From Croceibacterium sp. (GTDB lineage: Bacteria > Pseudomonadota > Alphaproteobacteria > Sphingomonadales > Sphingomonadaceae), in the NCBI GenBank assembly GCA_025450635.1, contig JANWHA010000020.1, positions 1 through 37,700 of the forward strand: DNA of 37,700 nucleotides. The letters are read 5' to 3'. A model generated the notes under the pieces. It had not been told where the DNA came from. It saw nothing but the letters and a program-made list of their open reading frames with translations, and did no database searches. Position 1 is the stretch's first letter, and every line of letters begins with the position of its first letter. Below are positions 25,143 through 34,021 of the stretch, one piece after another. Made by a program: the position numbers and the translations under genes.

Positions 25143-25814
25143 ATGGACTTCGCCCCGATCTGGGATCGCCTGTCGCAGAACATCCAGGCCTTGCCGCAGT
25201 CGACCCTGCTGATGGCGGCGGTGGCGGCGATGGCGGTGGGCGTGATCGGCTCGCTGGTGGTTCGGTTCAGCCCGAGGGTTGGCCGGTTCCTGAGGAGCGC
25301 CAGCACGCTCGGCCTGATGGGCATCCTGGTGCTGGTCGTGCTCCAGGTCTCCCGGCTCGATCCGCGGTTCGAGATGGCCGTCCCCGAGCTCGGTCTGCCG
25401 CAGCAGGTCGTCGAGGGGCACGAGACGCGGGTGCCGATGGCGCGCGACGGGCATTTCTGGCTGCGCGCCGAGGTCAACGGCGTCCCGGCCCGGTTCCTCG
25501 TCGATACCGGCGCCACGCTGACGGCGGTATCCTCGGACACGGCCAAGCGGGCGGACCTGACACCGCGGCGGGCGGGCATCCCGATCCGCATGCAAACCGC
25601 CAACGGCATGGTCGCCGCCCAGCTGACCGAGATCGACGACATGCGCTTCGGCAACGTCGCCGCGCATGGGATCGACGCGATCATCGCGCCGGGGCTCGGC
25701 CCGACCAACGTCATCGGCATGAACCTGCTCTCGCGCCTTTCCTCGTGGCGGGTCGAGAACAACGTCCTGATCCTCGTTCCCCACCACCCGCAGCCGGCCG
25801 CCCAAGCCGATTGA
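25143..25814 (+). CDS. Membrane-anchored retropepsin-like aspartic protease
   Basis: A 223-residue protein of the clan AA / TIGR02281 type. It has two hydrophobic helices near the N-terminus (about 21-40 and 55-70) and then a single retropepsin domain (about 95-210) with active-site FLVDTGAT (Asp121) and the second-turn-like HGIDAIIAPGLGPTNVIGMNLLSRL. Such proteins must dimerise to form a full active site. It probably faces the periplasm. The start is ATG at 25143, about 40 bases after the DUF5996 stop, so it may belong to the same transcript. Natural substrates of the family are not known to me. Confidence 0.87.
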   Translation: MDFAPIWDRLSQNIQALPQSTLLMAAVAAMAVGVIGSLVVRFSPRVGRFLRSASTLGLMGILVLVVLQVSRLDPRFEMAVPELGLPQQVVEGHETRVPMARDGHFWLRAEVNGVPARFLVDTGATLTAVSSDTAKRADLTPRRAGIPIRMQTANGMVAAQLTEIDDMRFGNVAAHGIDAIIAPGLGPTNVIGMNLLSRLSSWRVENNVLILVPHHPQPAAQAD

Positions 25815-25869
25815 CGCAGTGGCGGCAGGCCGCCACTCTTCGTTGACCAAGCCCTTGGGAGAGAACCGC

Positions 25870-27242
25870 ATGGCCACCGTTGCCGGGGACCGCCGCTTCG
25901 ACGTGGCCGCGTTCATCGATGCGCGGGCGATCGGCCGGCGCGAGATCGCGATGCTGGTGATCTCCTCGGTGATCCTGTTCATCGACGGCTTCGACATGTA
26001 TTTCCTCGGCAAGATCGCCCCGGCCGTCACGCACGGCCTGGGCGGAAAGCCGGCGGACATGACCCCGGTGTTCACCTGGCAGCAAATCGGCCTCGCCGCG
26101 GGCGCGTTCCTGATGCCGCCAATGGCCGACCGCTTCGGCCGGCGGCCGACGCTGGCGATCTGCTTGTGCGGGTTCGGCTTCCTGTCGCTGGGCTCGGCCT
26201 TCGTCGCCAACCTCTCTCAGCTCACGTTGCTGCGCGGGATCTCCGGGCTGTTCCTCGCCGGCGCCTTTCCGATCGGGCTGACGCTGCTGTCGGAGATGAC
26301 CCCCCAGGGCACGCGCGCGCCGTTCATGGCCATTTCGCTCGTGTTCCTGTCGGGCGGCAACATCGCCAGCGGCGGCGTGGCCGCGTGGCTGCTCGATCTT
26401 TACGGGTGGCAGATCGGCTTCGTGCTGGCCGGCATCCTGCCGCTGCTAGCCTTGCCGCTGCTGCTGATCGTTCCGGAATCGCTCGCCTTCCGCGTCGCGC
26501 GCGACCCGCACGACCCGCGCGTCGGGCGGCTGATCCGCCGGATGGACCCGGCGGTGCTGCTCACCGGCAGCGAGCGCTTCCACCTCGGCGGCCAGGAAGC
26601 GGATGACACCGCGCCCCGCTCCGGCCCGAGCGCCATCCTCAGCCGCCGCTACCTGTTGCAGACGCTGGTGCTGTGGGGCGCGTGCTTCCTGTCGCTCGGC
26701 AATATCCCCTGCTTTCCAACTGGTTGCCGACCTATTTCCAGGTGCTCGGCGGCGTGCCGATCCAGCAGTTCGCCAAGTTCCTGATGATCGGCTTCATCGG
26801 CGGGGCGGTCGGCACGCTGTCGATGGGCTGGTTCATGGCGCGGGTGAACGCGTATTGGCTGATCTGCGGATTCTACGTTCTGTACGCGGTGGGGGTCGCG
26901 GCGCTGGGCTGGCTGCCGTTCGGCACGGGCGTGTTCATCGTCGCGCTGCTGGCGTGGAACTTCGCCCAGGTCGGCGGCCAGACCGGGCTCAACACGCTGG
27001 CCACGCTGGGCTATCCGCCAGAAATGCGCAGCAGCGGCATGGGTTGGGCCAGCGGCGTCGGCCGGCTCGGCGGGATCGCCTTTGCCTACTTTGGCGGGAA
27101 AGCGCTCGGCGCGGCGCTGGGCCTTCAGACGATGATGTTGCTGGTCGCGCTGCCGTGCCTGCTGGTGAGCGTGCTGATCGCCATCCTGGGTGTCAGCGAG
27201 AAACGTCAGGCGGCGGCGGAAGGGAGTTCCACCGCCGCCTGA
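25870..27242 (+). pseudogene. MFS transporter (aromatic acid:H+ symporter-like), frameshifted
   Basis: Two overlapping frames make one 12-helix major-facilitator protein of about 457 residues. The first (from ATG 25870, GGGAGAG upstream) holds helices 1 to 7 with FIDGFDMYFLGKIAP and ADRFGRRPTLAI, the AAHS-type (PcaK/BenK-like) signatures. It slips out of frame at the C4 run 26706-26709; the second frame continues LLSNWLPTYFQVLGG to the end at 27242. Adding one C restores NIPLLSNW without any loss. This is either a recent one-base deletion or a base-call error. It would import an aromatic or other carboxylic acid. It converges on the TonB receptor gene. Confidence 0.8.
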
Positions 27243-27263
27243 CCCCCCTGTTCGCTCAAGGCG

Positions 27264-30200
27264 TCAGAACTTGAGCTTCACGCCGGCGGTGTAGCGTCGT
27301 CCGAGGACATCGTAGACCGACGGGTTGTACTGCGTCGCGTAGCCCGCGAACGCGCTATACGACGGCGTGATCGGCGGATCGGTGTCGAACAGATTGGTGA
27401 CGTTCATGAAGAACTCGGCGTCGGCCGCGCCGAAGTGGGTTTCGAAGCCGAGCCGCAGGTCGATGTAGAGCACGGGGTCGACCCGGTTGTCCTTGATCGC
27501 CACCAGCGAGGTTGCGCCGGGGCATAGCTGCACCGCACAGACGTCCTGGATGCCGGGGGCGATATAGCGCGCCTGGGTCAGGAACGACCAGCCGCCGTTG
27601 CGGTAGGTGATGCTCCCGGTGGCCTTGAAGTCGGGGTAAGGGTAATAGACCTGCGTCCCCTGGATGGCTCCGGTCTCGCCGGCGTAGTCGGTCGTGACGC
27701 CGGCACTGTTGGTATCCGAACGTTTGGTCAGCCAGCTGCCGAATGCGCGCGCCGACAGCGATTCCTCGCCGGCGCCGAACAGCTTGACCGGCGTGTTGAA
27801 ATCGATCTCCGCATCGACGCCGCTGACTTCCGACCGCGCCACGTTGACGTACACGTCACCGACGAGCGCGCCGTCGAGGCTGCCGTTGTTGAGCGTGATA
27901 AGGTTGCAGAATTCCTGCTCCGGCGCCGACCCGAGGCAGCGATTGACGACCGATTGCGTGCCGACCTGTCCGATCGCGTCGTTGATCTTGATGTCGTACC
28001 AGTCGACCGACACGGACAGGCCGTGGAAAAACGACGGGTTGAACACCACCCCGGCCGTCCAGGTGTCGGCCTTTTCCGGTTTGACGTTGGGATTGCCGCC
28101 GGAGAAGATCGTCACGTTGTAGATCTGGTTGTCGTTCGCCGGGTTGTTGTCGAGCAGGTTGCGCGGATCGGTCACTGTCGCCGCGCCGCCGGTCTTGTCG
28201 AACCGTTCGGACAAGTTCGCCGCGCGCACGTCGCGCGAATAGGTCCCGCGCAAGCGGAACATGTCGGCGATGTCCGCCTCCAGGCCGCCCTTGTAGGCCC
28301 AGATCGTGCCGGAGCCGGAATAGTCCGCCCAGCGCACGGCGCCGTTCGCGCGGGCGCTGAATCCGCGCTTGTCGATCAGCGGCACGAGCAGCTCGCCGAA
28401 CGCCTCCCACACGTCCGCCGCGCCGAGGATGTTCGAGACCTTCGAGTACTGCACGCCGACGGTGTTGTGGCAATCGGGACCGCTGACCCCGCGCAGCCCG
28501 GGCGCTTGGCCACTGCACAGCACGGGATGTCCGCTGACGGAATCGGATGGCGGATTGGTGACGTCCTGCACCACCTGGCGGATCGAGTCCTTGCGGTACG
28601 ATCCGCCGAAAGCCGCCGAGATCGGGCCGGCGCCCCAGCCGCGCCACAGATTGCCGGACGCCGACAGCTCCGCGAAGTTCTGCGTGAAGGTGGTCAGGTT
28701 CACCTTCTCGGGACTTGTCGTGTAGTCGTACGTCTGGTTCGGGCCGTAGCCGCCATCGGCGAAGAACAGCGGCGTGGAAACATGTTGCCCGGGTTCGAAG
28801 CCGGTGACGTAATCGGCCGCCGCGAGCGAGGCATTCCCGCGGCCGAACAGGTCGAGCGGCTGGCAGCCGGGGAAGGCGTTGCCGTAAAGGCTGACGCGGC
28901 AGACGGTGTTGCCGGTGGCCGGATCGCGCACCGCATCCACCGCGGCGAAGATGCGGTCGACGCGCAGGCCGAATTGGCGCCAGTCGCGCAAGCTGCGGCC
29001 GTACTGGTAATACCCATCGACTTCCCAATCCTTGAACAGGCCGTCGCCGAGATTCCACTGGAACCCGGCCGTGGCGATGGATTGGGTCGTCGTATCGTCG
29101 AGGTACATCGTGCCGATGTCCTCGATGCTGCCCATGCGGCGCAGGGTGAATGACTGGATGTTGTCGGCGATCATGGTCTGCCGCAGGCTGTCGGGCAGGA
29201 ACGCGTTGTCCTGGAAGATAGTCAGCGCGGTGGGCGTGCCGCCGAAGCTGGCCCGCGGGGTGTTGTATTGGTGGATGTGGGTGCGCCCATGGAGGAATTG
29301 GGCGAACACCTTGAAGCCATCGGTCAGCTCGTAATCGGCATAGGCGAACAGCGAATAGCGGTTGAGATCGGGATAGAGGCTGGCCACTTCGCCGCCGAGG
29401 TCGTCGGCGCTGCCGCCGTTGGTGCGCGCCGGCGGAGTGCCGACGGCGCCCTGCAGGATCGACCCCGGCTGGAAGGGATGAACGTTGCCGTTGCTGTCGA
29501 ACTGTAGGCCATTGATCGCCGTGCCAGGCGCGAAGATGGTGCCGTCGAAGCTGGCGTTGGCCGAGCGGACATTGGGCGCGAAGTAGTAGGGATCGGCCGC
29601 GGTGCCGCTGCCGAACGTGCCCCACGACTGGTACCAGTGGCGCTTGCGGTAGTTGAAGATGCCATCCTGGCTGTAATACTCGGCCGACGCGAGCAGGTGC
29701 CCGCGGCCGCCGGCGAAGCCGGTGCCGTAGGAGAGCGAGGCTTTTCGGTTCTGCCCGTCGTCGCGGCTGGTGACGCCCCCTTCCACATTGACCTGCAGGC
29801 CGGTGAACTTGGTGTTGAGGATGAAGTTGACCACGCCGGCGACCGCATCGGTGCCATAGGCGGCCGAGGCGCCGCCGGTAGTCGTCTCGACGCTCGAGAT
29901 CATCGCTTCGGGGAACAGGTTGATGTCGACCCCGCCGAACGCGCTGGTGGAGGGCACCCGGCGGCCATTGAGCAGGGTCAGCGTGCGGTTGACGCCGAGG
30001 CCGCGCAGATTGAGTGAGCCGTAGCCGCTGCGCAGGAAGAAGTTGCCGCTGTTGGGCGTCTGGTTGCCGTAGAACTGCGGCAGCTGGCTGACGCCGGTGA
30101 TCAGCGCGCCGGGCGACAGGGTTTCGATCTCCTTGGCGTTGACGACAGTGACCGGCACCGGCGCGGTCATCCCGGTGGTCCGGATGCGCGAGCCAGTGAC

Positions 30201-30434
30201 CGTGATTTCCTTGTCGCTCTGCGCGGAGGCGGCGGTGTCGGCGGGGGCCGCGTCCCCGGCGGCGCCGGCCGGCGCCGGCGCGTCGTCGGCCGTCGGCGCG
30301 GCGTCGGCCTTGGCGGCGGTGTCATCCGCCCAGGCGGGCGCGCTCGCCATCGTTAGCGCGGCCAGGCTGGCGCTGCAGGCGAAAAAGCGGCGCGCTCCGG
30401 ACGTCATGCCGGAGCCGTTAGCGGCGATCCTCAT
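27264..30434 (-). CDS. TonB-dependent outer-membrane receptor
   Basis: A 1056-residue receptor. It has a signal peptide (SGARRFFACSASLAALTMAS, ending APAWA), an Ala/Asp/Pro-rich spacer, a TonB-box-like DKEITVTGSRIR, a plug domain (about 100-220, with NLRGLGVNRTLTLLNGRRV and GGASAAYGTDAVAGVVNFIL) and a large beta-barrel ending in RRYTAGVKLKF with the terminal Phe. The ATG at 30434 is chosen because it starts the signal peptide and follows GGGGGGA; an upstream in-frame start at 30509 is less good. The divergent LysR gene probably controls it, and the convergent MFS gene may move the same substrate across the inner membrane. The substrate is unknown. Confidence 0.92.
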   Translation of the reverse strand: MRIAANGSGMTSGARRFFACSASLAALTMASAPAWADDTAAKADAAPTADDAPAPAGAAGDAAPADTAASAQSDKEITVTGSRIRTTGMTAPVPVTVVNAKEIETLSPGALITGVSQLPQFYGNQTPNSGNFFLRSGYGSLNLRGLGVNRTLTLLNGRRVPSTSAFGGVDINLFPEAMISSVETTTGGASAAYGTDAVAGVVNFILNTKFTGLQVNVEGGVTSRDDGQNRKASLSYGTGFAGGRGHLLASAEYYSQDGIFNYRKRHWYQSWGTFGSGTAADPYYFAPNVRSANASFDGTIFAPGTAINGLQFDSNGNVHPFQPGSILQGAVGTPPARTNGGSADDLGGEVASLYPDLNRYSLFAYADYELTDGFKVFAQFLHGRTHIHQYNTPRASFGGTPTALTIFQDNAFLPDSLRQTMIADNIQSFTLRRMGSIEDIGTMYLDDTTTQSIATAGFQWNLGDGLFKDWEVDGYYQYGRSLRDWRQFGLRVDRIFAAVDAVRDPATGNTVCRVSLYGNAFPGCQPLDLFGRGNASLAAADYVTGFEPGQHVSTPLFFADGGYGPNQTYDYTTSPEKVNLTTFTQNFAELSASGNLWRGWGAGPISAAFGGSYRKDSIRQVVQDVTNPPSDSVSGHPVLCSGQAPGLRGVSGPDCHNTVGVQYSKVSNILGAADVWEAFGELLVPLIDKRGFSARANGAVRWADYSGSGTIWAYKGGLEADIADMFRLRGTYSRDVRAANLSERFDKTGGAATVTDPRNLLDNNPANDNQIYNVTIFSGGNPNVKPEKADTWTAGVVFNPSFFHGLSVSVDWYDIKINDAIGQVGTQSVVNRCLGSAPEQEFCNLITLNNGSLDGALVGDVYVNVARSEVSGVDAEIDFNTPVKLFGAGEESLSARAFGSWLTKRSDTNSAGVTTDYAGETGAIQGTQVYYPYPDFKATGSITYRNGGWSFLTQARYIAPGIQDVCAVQLCPGATSLVAIKDNRVDPVLYIDLRLGFETHFGAADAEFFMNVTNLFDTDPPITPSYSAFAGYATQYNPSVYDVLGRRYTAGVKLKF

Positions 30435-30471
30435 CGAATTTCCCCCCTCACTTTTGGATTTCTGGAGCCGC

Positions 30472-30537
30472 TTTCCGGGAAAAAGGCGTGGGGAAGCAAC
30501 CAACCGCAAAGTGATGACAGCCCATTACCTTGCGGTT
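30472..30537. promoter_or_regulatory. Candidate LysR operator in the receptor/LysR divergent gap
   Basis: AACCGCAA (30502-30509) and TTGCGGTT (30530-30537) are perfect inverted arms with 20 bases between them, in the 125-bp gap between divergent genes. A small palindrome TTTCCGGGAAA (30472-30482) lies further toward the receptor. Position and symmetry suit a LysR-type site; the second arm is about 22 bases before the LysR start, suggesting autoregulation. Confidence 0.5.
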
Positions 30538-30559
30538 ATGGCCGGGATGGGGAGGGATA

Positions 30560-31519
30560 ATGGCGAGTCTACCTTTCACGCTGCGCCAGCTCGACGTGTT
30601 CGCCAGCCTGTGCGTCACGCGCAGCTTTCGCCGCAGCGCCGAAAGCCTCGGCATTTCGCAGGCTTCCGTGAGCAACCAGATCAAAGCGCTCGAGAACCAG
30701 CTCGGCGTGGCGCTGTTCGCGCGCCGCCCGGGCCAGCGGCCCACGGTGACCAGCGAAGGGATGGCGTTCCTCGATGACTTGCGGACCTTTCAGGCCGCGG
30801 GCGAGGCGCTCGCCGGCCATCGCCGCAAAGGGGCGGCGGAGGCCGACGACCCGCCCCATTTTCGGGTCCTGGTCGGCCAGGGTATGCTGGATAGCTACAT
30901 CCGCCCGAAGCTCGACCGGTTCTTTGCCGCGCATCCGCGGGTCGAGCTCGAATTCGACGGCCAGGTGCCGAGCGGCGACCTGGCTCGTGACCTGGAAGAC
31001 GGGCGTTACGACTTCGCGCTGATCCACCGCCGCGCCGACCGCGGGGTCGAGCCCTATTTCCGCCAGCTCGCGCTCGTCCGCGGCGGGATCTACGGGCACC
31101 TCAAGTTCGCCGAAGGACGACAATTGCCGCTCGCGCCCGAGCTGATCAACACGCTGCCGTTCATCATGCCACTGGCGGCCAGCGTGCGCGAGCAGGAGAT
31201 GCTGGGATTCTTCGAACGCTACGGCATCCGTCCGCGGCATGTGATCGGCCATACCCAGTACTTCGACGTGATGGCGGCGATGCTCGAGCGGGGGGTCGGC
31301 ATCTCCTCGTTCGCCGATGCCATCCTGCCACCGGACATGCGCGATACGGTGGTGATGCTCTATCCGCTCGAGAACTGGCGGCTGCTGTGGTTCCGCAAGG
31401 ACCACGGCACCGATCCGCGCTGCGAGGAGGTCGCCAGCTTCCTGCTCTCGGCCGTGCTGCAGGACCCCGGCTACCGCACCATCTCGATCTTCGCCGAGGC
31501 TTACGCCGAGCCCGCCTAG
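30560..31519 (+). CDS. LysR-type transcriptional regulator
   Basis: A 319-residue LysR regulator: winged helix (about 1-65) with LRQLDVFASLCVTRSFRRSA and SQASVSNQIKALENQLG, and an effector domain (about 90-310). The ATG at 30560 has GGAGGGAT just upstream; an in-frame ATG at 30530 precedes this ribosome site. It is divergent from the TonB receptor, the classic arrangement of a LysR regulator with its target. The MFS gene downstream of the receptor may be part of the same function. Its TAG stop shares the CTAG at 31516-31519 with the convergent VOC gene. Confidence 0.9.
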   Translation: MASLPFTLRQLDVFASLCVTRSFRRSAESLGISQASVSNQIKALENQLGVALFARRPGQRPTVTSEGMAFLDDLRTFQAAGEALAGHRRKGAAEADDPPHFRVLVGQGMLDSYIRPKLDRFFAAHPRVELEFDGQVPSGDLARDLEDGRYDFALIHRRADRGVEPYFRQLALVRGGIYGHLKFAEGRQLPLAPELINTLPFIMPLAASVREQEMLGFFERYGIRPRHVIGHTQYFDVMAAMLERGVGISSFADAILPPDMRDTVVMLYPLENWRLLWFRKDHGTDPRCEEVASFLLSAVLQDPGYRTISIFAEAYAEPA

Positions 31520-31908
31520 CCGGGCAGTTGGACCAGCTCGATCTCGTGGCCTTGCGGGCTGTGCAGCACGGCGACCTTGATCCCGCCGGTGACGGTCATG
31601 ATGCCGCTGCCCTTGACCGCGCCGGCCTTGAGCGCGCGGCCGTGGCTGGCATCGATGTCCGTGCATTGCAGTCCGACTGCACCGTGGCCATGGCCGACGC
31701 TGACATCGCGCCCATCCTTGTAGGCGACCAGCATCAGGTTCGGCCCGTTGGACTGACCAGGCAGGGCGAGGACCTTTTCCAGGAAATCCGCCTCGTCGAA
31801 CGTCTGCGTGACCTCGAACCCGAACGCCTCGCGCCAGAAGGCGAGCGCGGGGACGATCTCGGGGACGTTGAGCTTGAAGAAGGCGAGGCGCAGGGAAGGT
31901 TCGGTCAT
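31516..31908 (-). CDS. VOC (glyoxalase/dioxygenase-fold) family protein
   Basis: A 130-residue protein with two beta-alpha-beta-beta-beta units: LRLAFFKLNVPEIVPALAFW (about 6-25) and the second half with VAVLHSPQGHEIELVQLPG at the end. The final GHEIELVQ glutamate is a typical metal ligand, while a histidine in the first unit is not evident, so metal binding and enzyme activity are uncertain. ATG at 31908 is preferred; the open frame continues upstream into the divergent ligase gene without similarity. It is 52 bases from the ligase start and convergent with LysR. Confidence 0.8.
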   Translation of the reverse strand: MTEPSLRLAFFKLNVPEIVPALAFWREAFGFEVTQTFDEADFLEKVLALPGQSNGPNLMLVAYKDGRDVSVGHGHGAVGLQCTDIDASHGRALKAGAVKGSGIMTVTGGIKVAVLHSPQGHEIELVQLPG

Positions 31909-31960
31909 TCGCCAGAGGTAACGCGCGGAACCGTCGGTGCACAAGCGGCATTGCGCGGTC

Positions 31961-33004
31961 ATGCCGCCTGCATTCTCCGATCTCGCGATCGCGCTCGACA
32001 CGCCGCCGATGGAGGCCACGCTGGCGAGCGAGATACCGTCAGGCGAGGGCTGGCAGTTCGAGCCCAAGTGGGACGGATTCCGGTGCCTCGCCTTCCGCGA
32101 GGGCGATGCGGTCGAACTGATGAGCAAGTCGGGCAAGCCGCTGGCGCGCTACTTCCCCGAGGTGGCCGAAGCTATCCTGGCGCTCGACGTGCCGCGTCTG
32201 GTCCTCGACGGCGAGCTGGTCCTGCCGGTGGGCGACATCCTGTCGTTCGCCGCCTTGCAGCTGCGGCTGCATCCGGCCGCTTCGCGCATCGCCAAGCTGT
32301 CGCGGGACACGCCGGCGCAGCTGATGCTGTTCGACGCCTTGCAAATCGGCGACGACGCGTTGCTCGAACGGCCGCTCGCAGAACGTCGCAAGGCGCTCGA
32401 AAGATTCATGCGCCGCGCCGCCGGACCGCGCCTTCATCTTTCACCGGCGACCCGCGATCCGCGCGTTGCCGCCGACTGGTTCGAACGCAGCGGCAAGGCG
32501 CTCGACGGCATCGTCGCCAAGCGCCTCGACGGTTCGTACGAAGCGGGCGAACGGGCGATGGTCAAGGTCAAGCAGCAGCGCACAGCCGATTGCGTTGTCG
32601 GCGGCTACCGCGAAGGCAAGAATGGGGTGGGCTCGCTTCTGCTCGGGTTGTACGACCGCGACGGCAAGCTCGATTACGTCGGCTATACCAGCTCATTCTC
32701 CGACGACGAGCGGGCGGCGCTCAAGGCGAAGCTCGCAGCGGACCACGGCGCCTCGCCGTTCACCGGCAACTCGCCCGGCGGGGTGAGCCGCTGGAGCCGC
32801 GGGCGCGGCAGCAGCGAGTGGGAGCCCTTGAAAGGCGATCTCGTGGTCGAGGTGATCTACGACCAGGTCACCGGCGGCCGCTTCCGCCACGGTACGACGT
32901 TTCTCCGCTGGCGGCCCGACAAGCGATCCGACCAATGCACGCGCGAGCAGCTCGAGCATGAGCTGAGCCCGGCGGCGCTCGCGCAAGTGCTCGAGGGCGC
33001 GTGA
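31961..33004 (+). CDS. ATP-dependent DNA ligase (stand-alone, LigC/LigD-ligase type)
   Basis: A 347-residue ligase. The adenylation domain (about 1-215) carries motif I FEPKWDGFR with the AMP-accepting Lys36, LDGELV (motif III region), GKALDGIVAKRLDG (motif IV) and MVKVK (motif V). An OB-fold (about 220-340) follows, ending with RFRHGTTFLRWRPDK (motif VI region). There is no polymerase or phosphoesterase domain, and no ku gene in view, so it is not a full LigD system. It would seal nicks in repair. ATG at 31961; the end overlaps the exonuclease III start as GTGA. Confidence 0.92.
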   Translation: MPPAFSDLAIALDTPPMEATLASEIPSGEGWQFEPKWDGFRCLAFREGDAVELMSKSGKPLARYFPEVAEAILALDVPRLVLDGELVLPVGDILSFAALQLRLHPAASRIAKLSRDTPAQLMLFDALQIGDDALLERPLAERRKALERFMRRAAGPRLHLSPATRDPRVAADWFERSGKALDGIVAKRLDGSYEAGERAMVKVKQQRTADCVVGGYREGKNGVGSLLLGLYDRDGKLDYVGYTSSFSDDERAALKAKLAADHGASPFTGNSPGGVSRWSRGRGSSEWEPLKGDLVVEVIYDQVTGGRFRHGTTFLRWRPDKRSDQCTREQLEHELSPAALAQVLEGA

Positions 33005-33771
33005 AGATCGCCAGCTACAACGTCAACGGCGTCAACGGTCGCCTGCCGGTGCTGCTGCGCTGGCTCGAGGATTATGCGCCGGACATCGCCTGCCTGCAGG
33101 AGCTGAAGGCGCCCGACGAAAAGTTTCCCGAGAAGCCCATCCGCGATCTCGGTTACGACGTGGTATGGCACGGCCAGAAGAGCTGGAACGGTGTCGCCAT
33201 CCTCAGCCGCGTCGGCGAAGTCCATGAATCGCGGCGCGGTCTTCCCGGCGACCCGGATGACAGCCATAGCCGCTACCTCGAAGCGGCGGTCAACGGGTTG
33301 GTAATCGCCTCGATCTACCTGCCCAACGGCAATCCGCGCCCCGGGCCGAAGTTCGACTACAAGCTGCGCTGGTTCGAGCGGTTGACCGCGCGCGCGGCCG
33401 ATCTGCTCGCGTGCGGAGCGCCTGTGGTGCTGGCGGGGGATTTCAACGTCATGCCGACCGAGCAGGACGTCTATGCGCCCGAACGCTGGGTCGACGACGC
33501 GCTGTTTGCGCCGGAGGTTCGCGCGGCGTGGTTCCGGCTGGTCGAGCAAGGCTGGACCGACGCGTTTCGCGCGCTCCACCCGGACCAGACGATCTATACT
33601 TTCTGGAAGTATTTCCGGAACGCCTTCGCGCGCAACTCGGGGCTCAGGATCGATCATTTCCTGCTGACGCCCGACCTCGCCAAACGACTCAAGCGTGCGG
33701 AAGTCGATCTCGCGGTGCGCGGCTGGGACAAGACCAGCGACCACGCGCCGGTGTGGATCGAAATCGACTAG
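33001..33771 (+). CDS. Exodeoxyribonuclease III / AP endonuclease
   Basis: A 256-residue Mg2+-dependent EEP-fold nuclease (ExoIII/XthA family) that cleaves at abasic sites and removes 3'-blocking groups. Visible active-site segments are SYNVNG (Asn7), CLQELKAPD (Glu34), LAGDFNVMP, RIDHFLLT and TSDHAPVW. The start is GTG at 33001, overlapping the ligase stop in GTGA, so the two proteins are translated in a coupled way. The pair gives incision/end-cleaning and sealing, two steps of base-excision repair. Confidence 0.94.
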   Translation: MKIASYNVNGVNGRLPVLLRWLEDYAPDIACLQELKAPDEKFPEKPIRDLGYDVVWHGQKSWNGVAILSRVGEVHESRRGLPGDPDDSHSRYLEAAVNGLVIASIYLPNGNPRPGPKFDYKLRWFERLTARAADLLACGAPVVLAGDFNVMPTEQDVYAPERWVDDALFAPEVRAAWFRLVEQGWTDAFRALHPDQTIYTFWKYFRNAFARNSGLRIDHFLLTPDLAKRLKRAEVDLAVRGWDKTSDHAPVWIEID

Positions 33772-33781
33772 GCGAGGTGCC

Positions 33782-33856
33782 TGGCTGGGGCGGCAGGATT
33801 CGAACCTGCGAATGCCGGTACCAAAAACCGGTGCCTTACCACTTGGCTACGCCCCA
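33782..33856 (-). tRNA. tRNA-Gln (anticodon TTG)
   Basis: A 75-base gene including an encoded 3' CCA. The acceptor stem TGGGGCG pairs with CGCCCCA; the D arm has GCCAAGTGGTAAGGC; the anticodon stem CCGGT/ACCGG holds the loop TTTTGGT with anticodon TTG; the T arm is GCAGGTTCGAATCCTGC. The unpaired U1 and the discriminator G73 fit tRNA-Gln. A TATAGG lies about 18 bases upstream of the 5' end as a possible -10. Confidence 0.96.
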
Positions 33857-33965
33857 GCAGCGGGTGCCCCTATAGCGGGTGGCAGGAGGATGGGAAGGGG
33901 CCGCCGTCGCCGTGCCCCTATGGCCACAGCGGCGCTGGAAAGAGTGTGAACCGCGATCACGAAAA

Positions 33966-33994
33966 TTGCCCCTTACCGGCGAAAAACGTAAGAA
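33966..33994 (+). promoter_or_regulatory. Weak candidate promoter of the second TonB receptor
   Basis: TTGCCC (33966-33971) and TAAGAA (33989-33994) are spaced by 17 bases and lie 28 bases before the receptor ATG, whose ribosome site is GGAGGGA. The -10 is poor (three of six). A direct repeat GTGCCCCTAT occurs at 33864 and 33912 in the same region. Confidence 0.25.
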
Positions 33995-34021
33995 CATGGC
34001 GGGGTCCTTGGGAGGGAATTT

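Noticed and set aside
26706-26709. Phase-variable homopolymer switching the MFS gene
   Set aside because: A run of four Cs is far too short for useful slippage; a simple deletion or base-call error is more likely.
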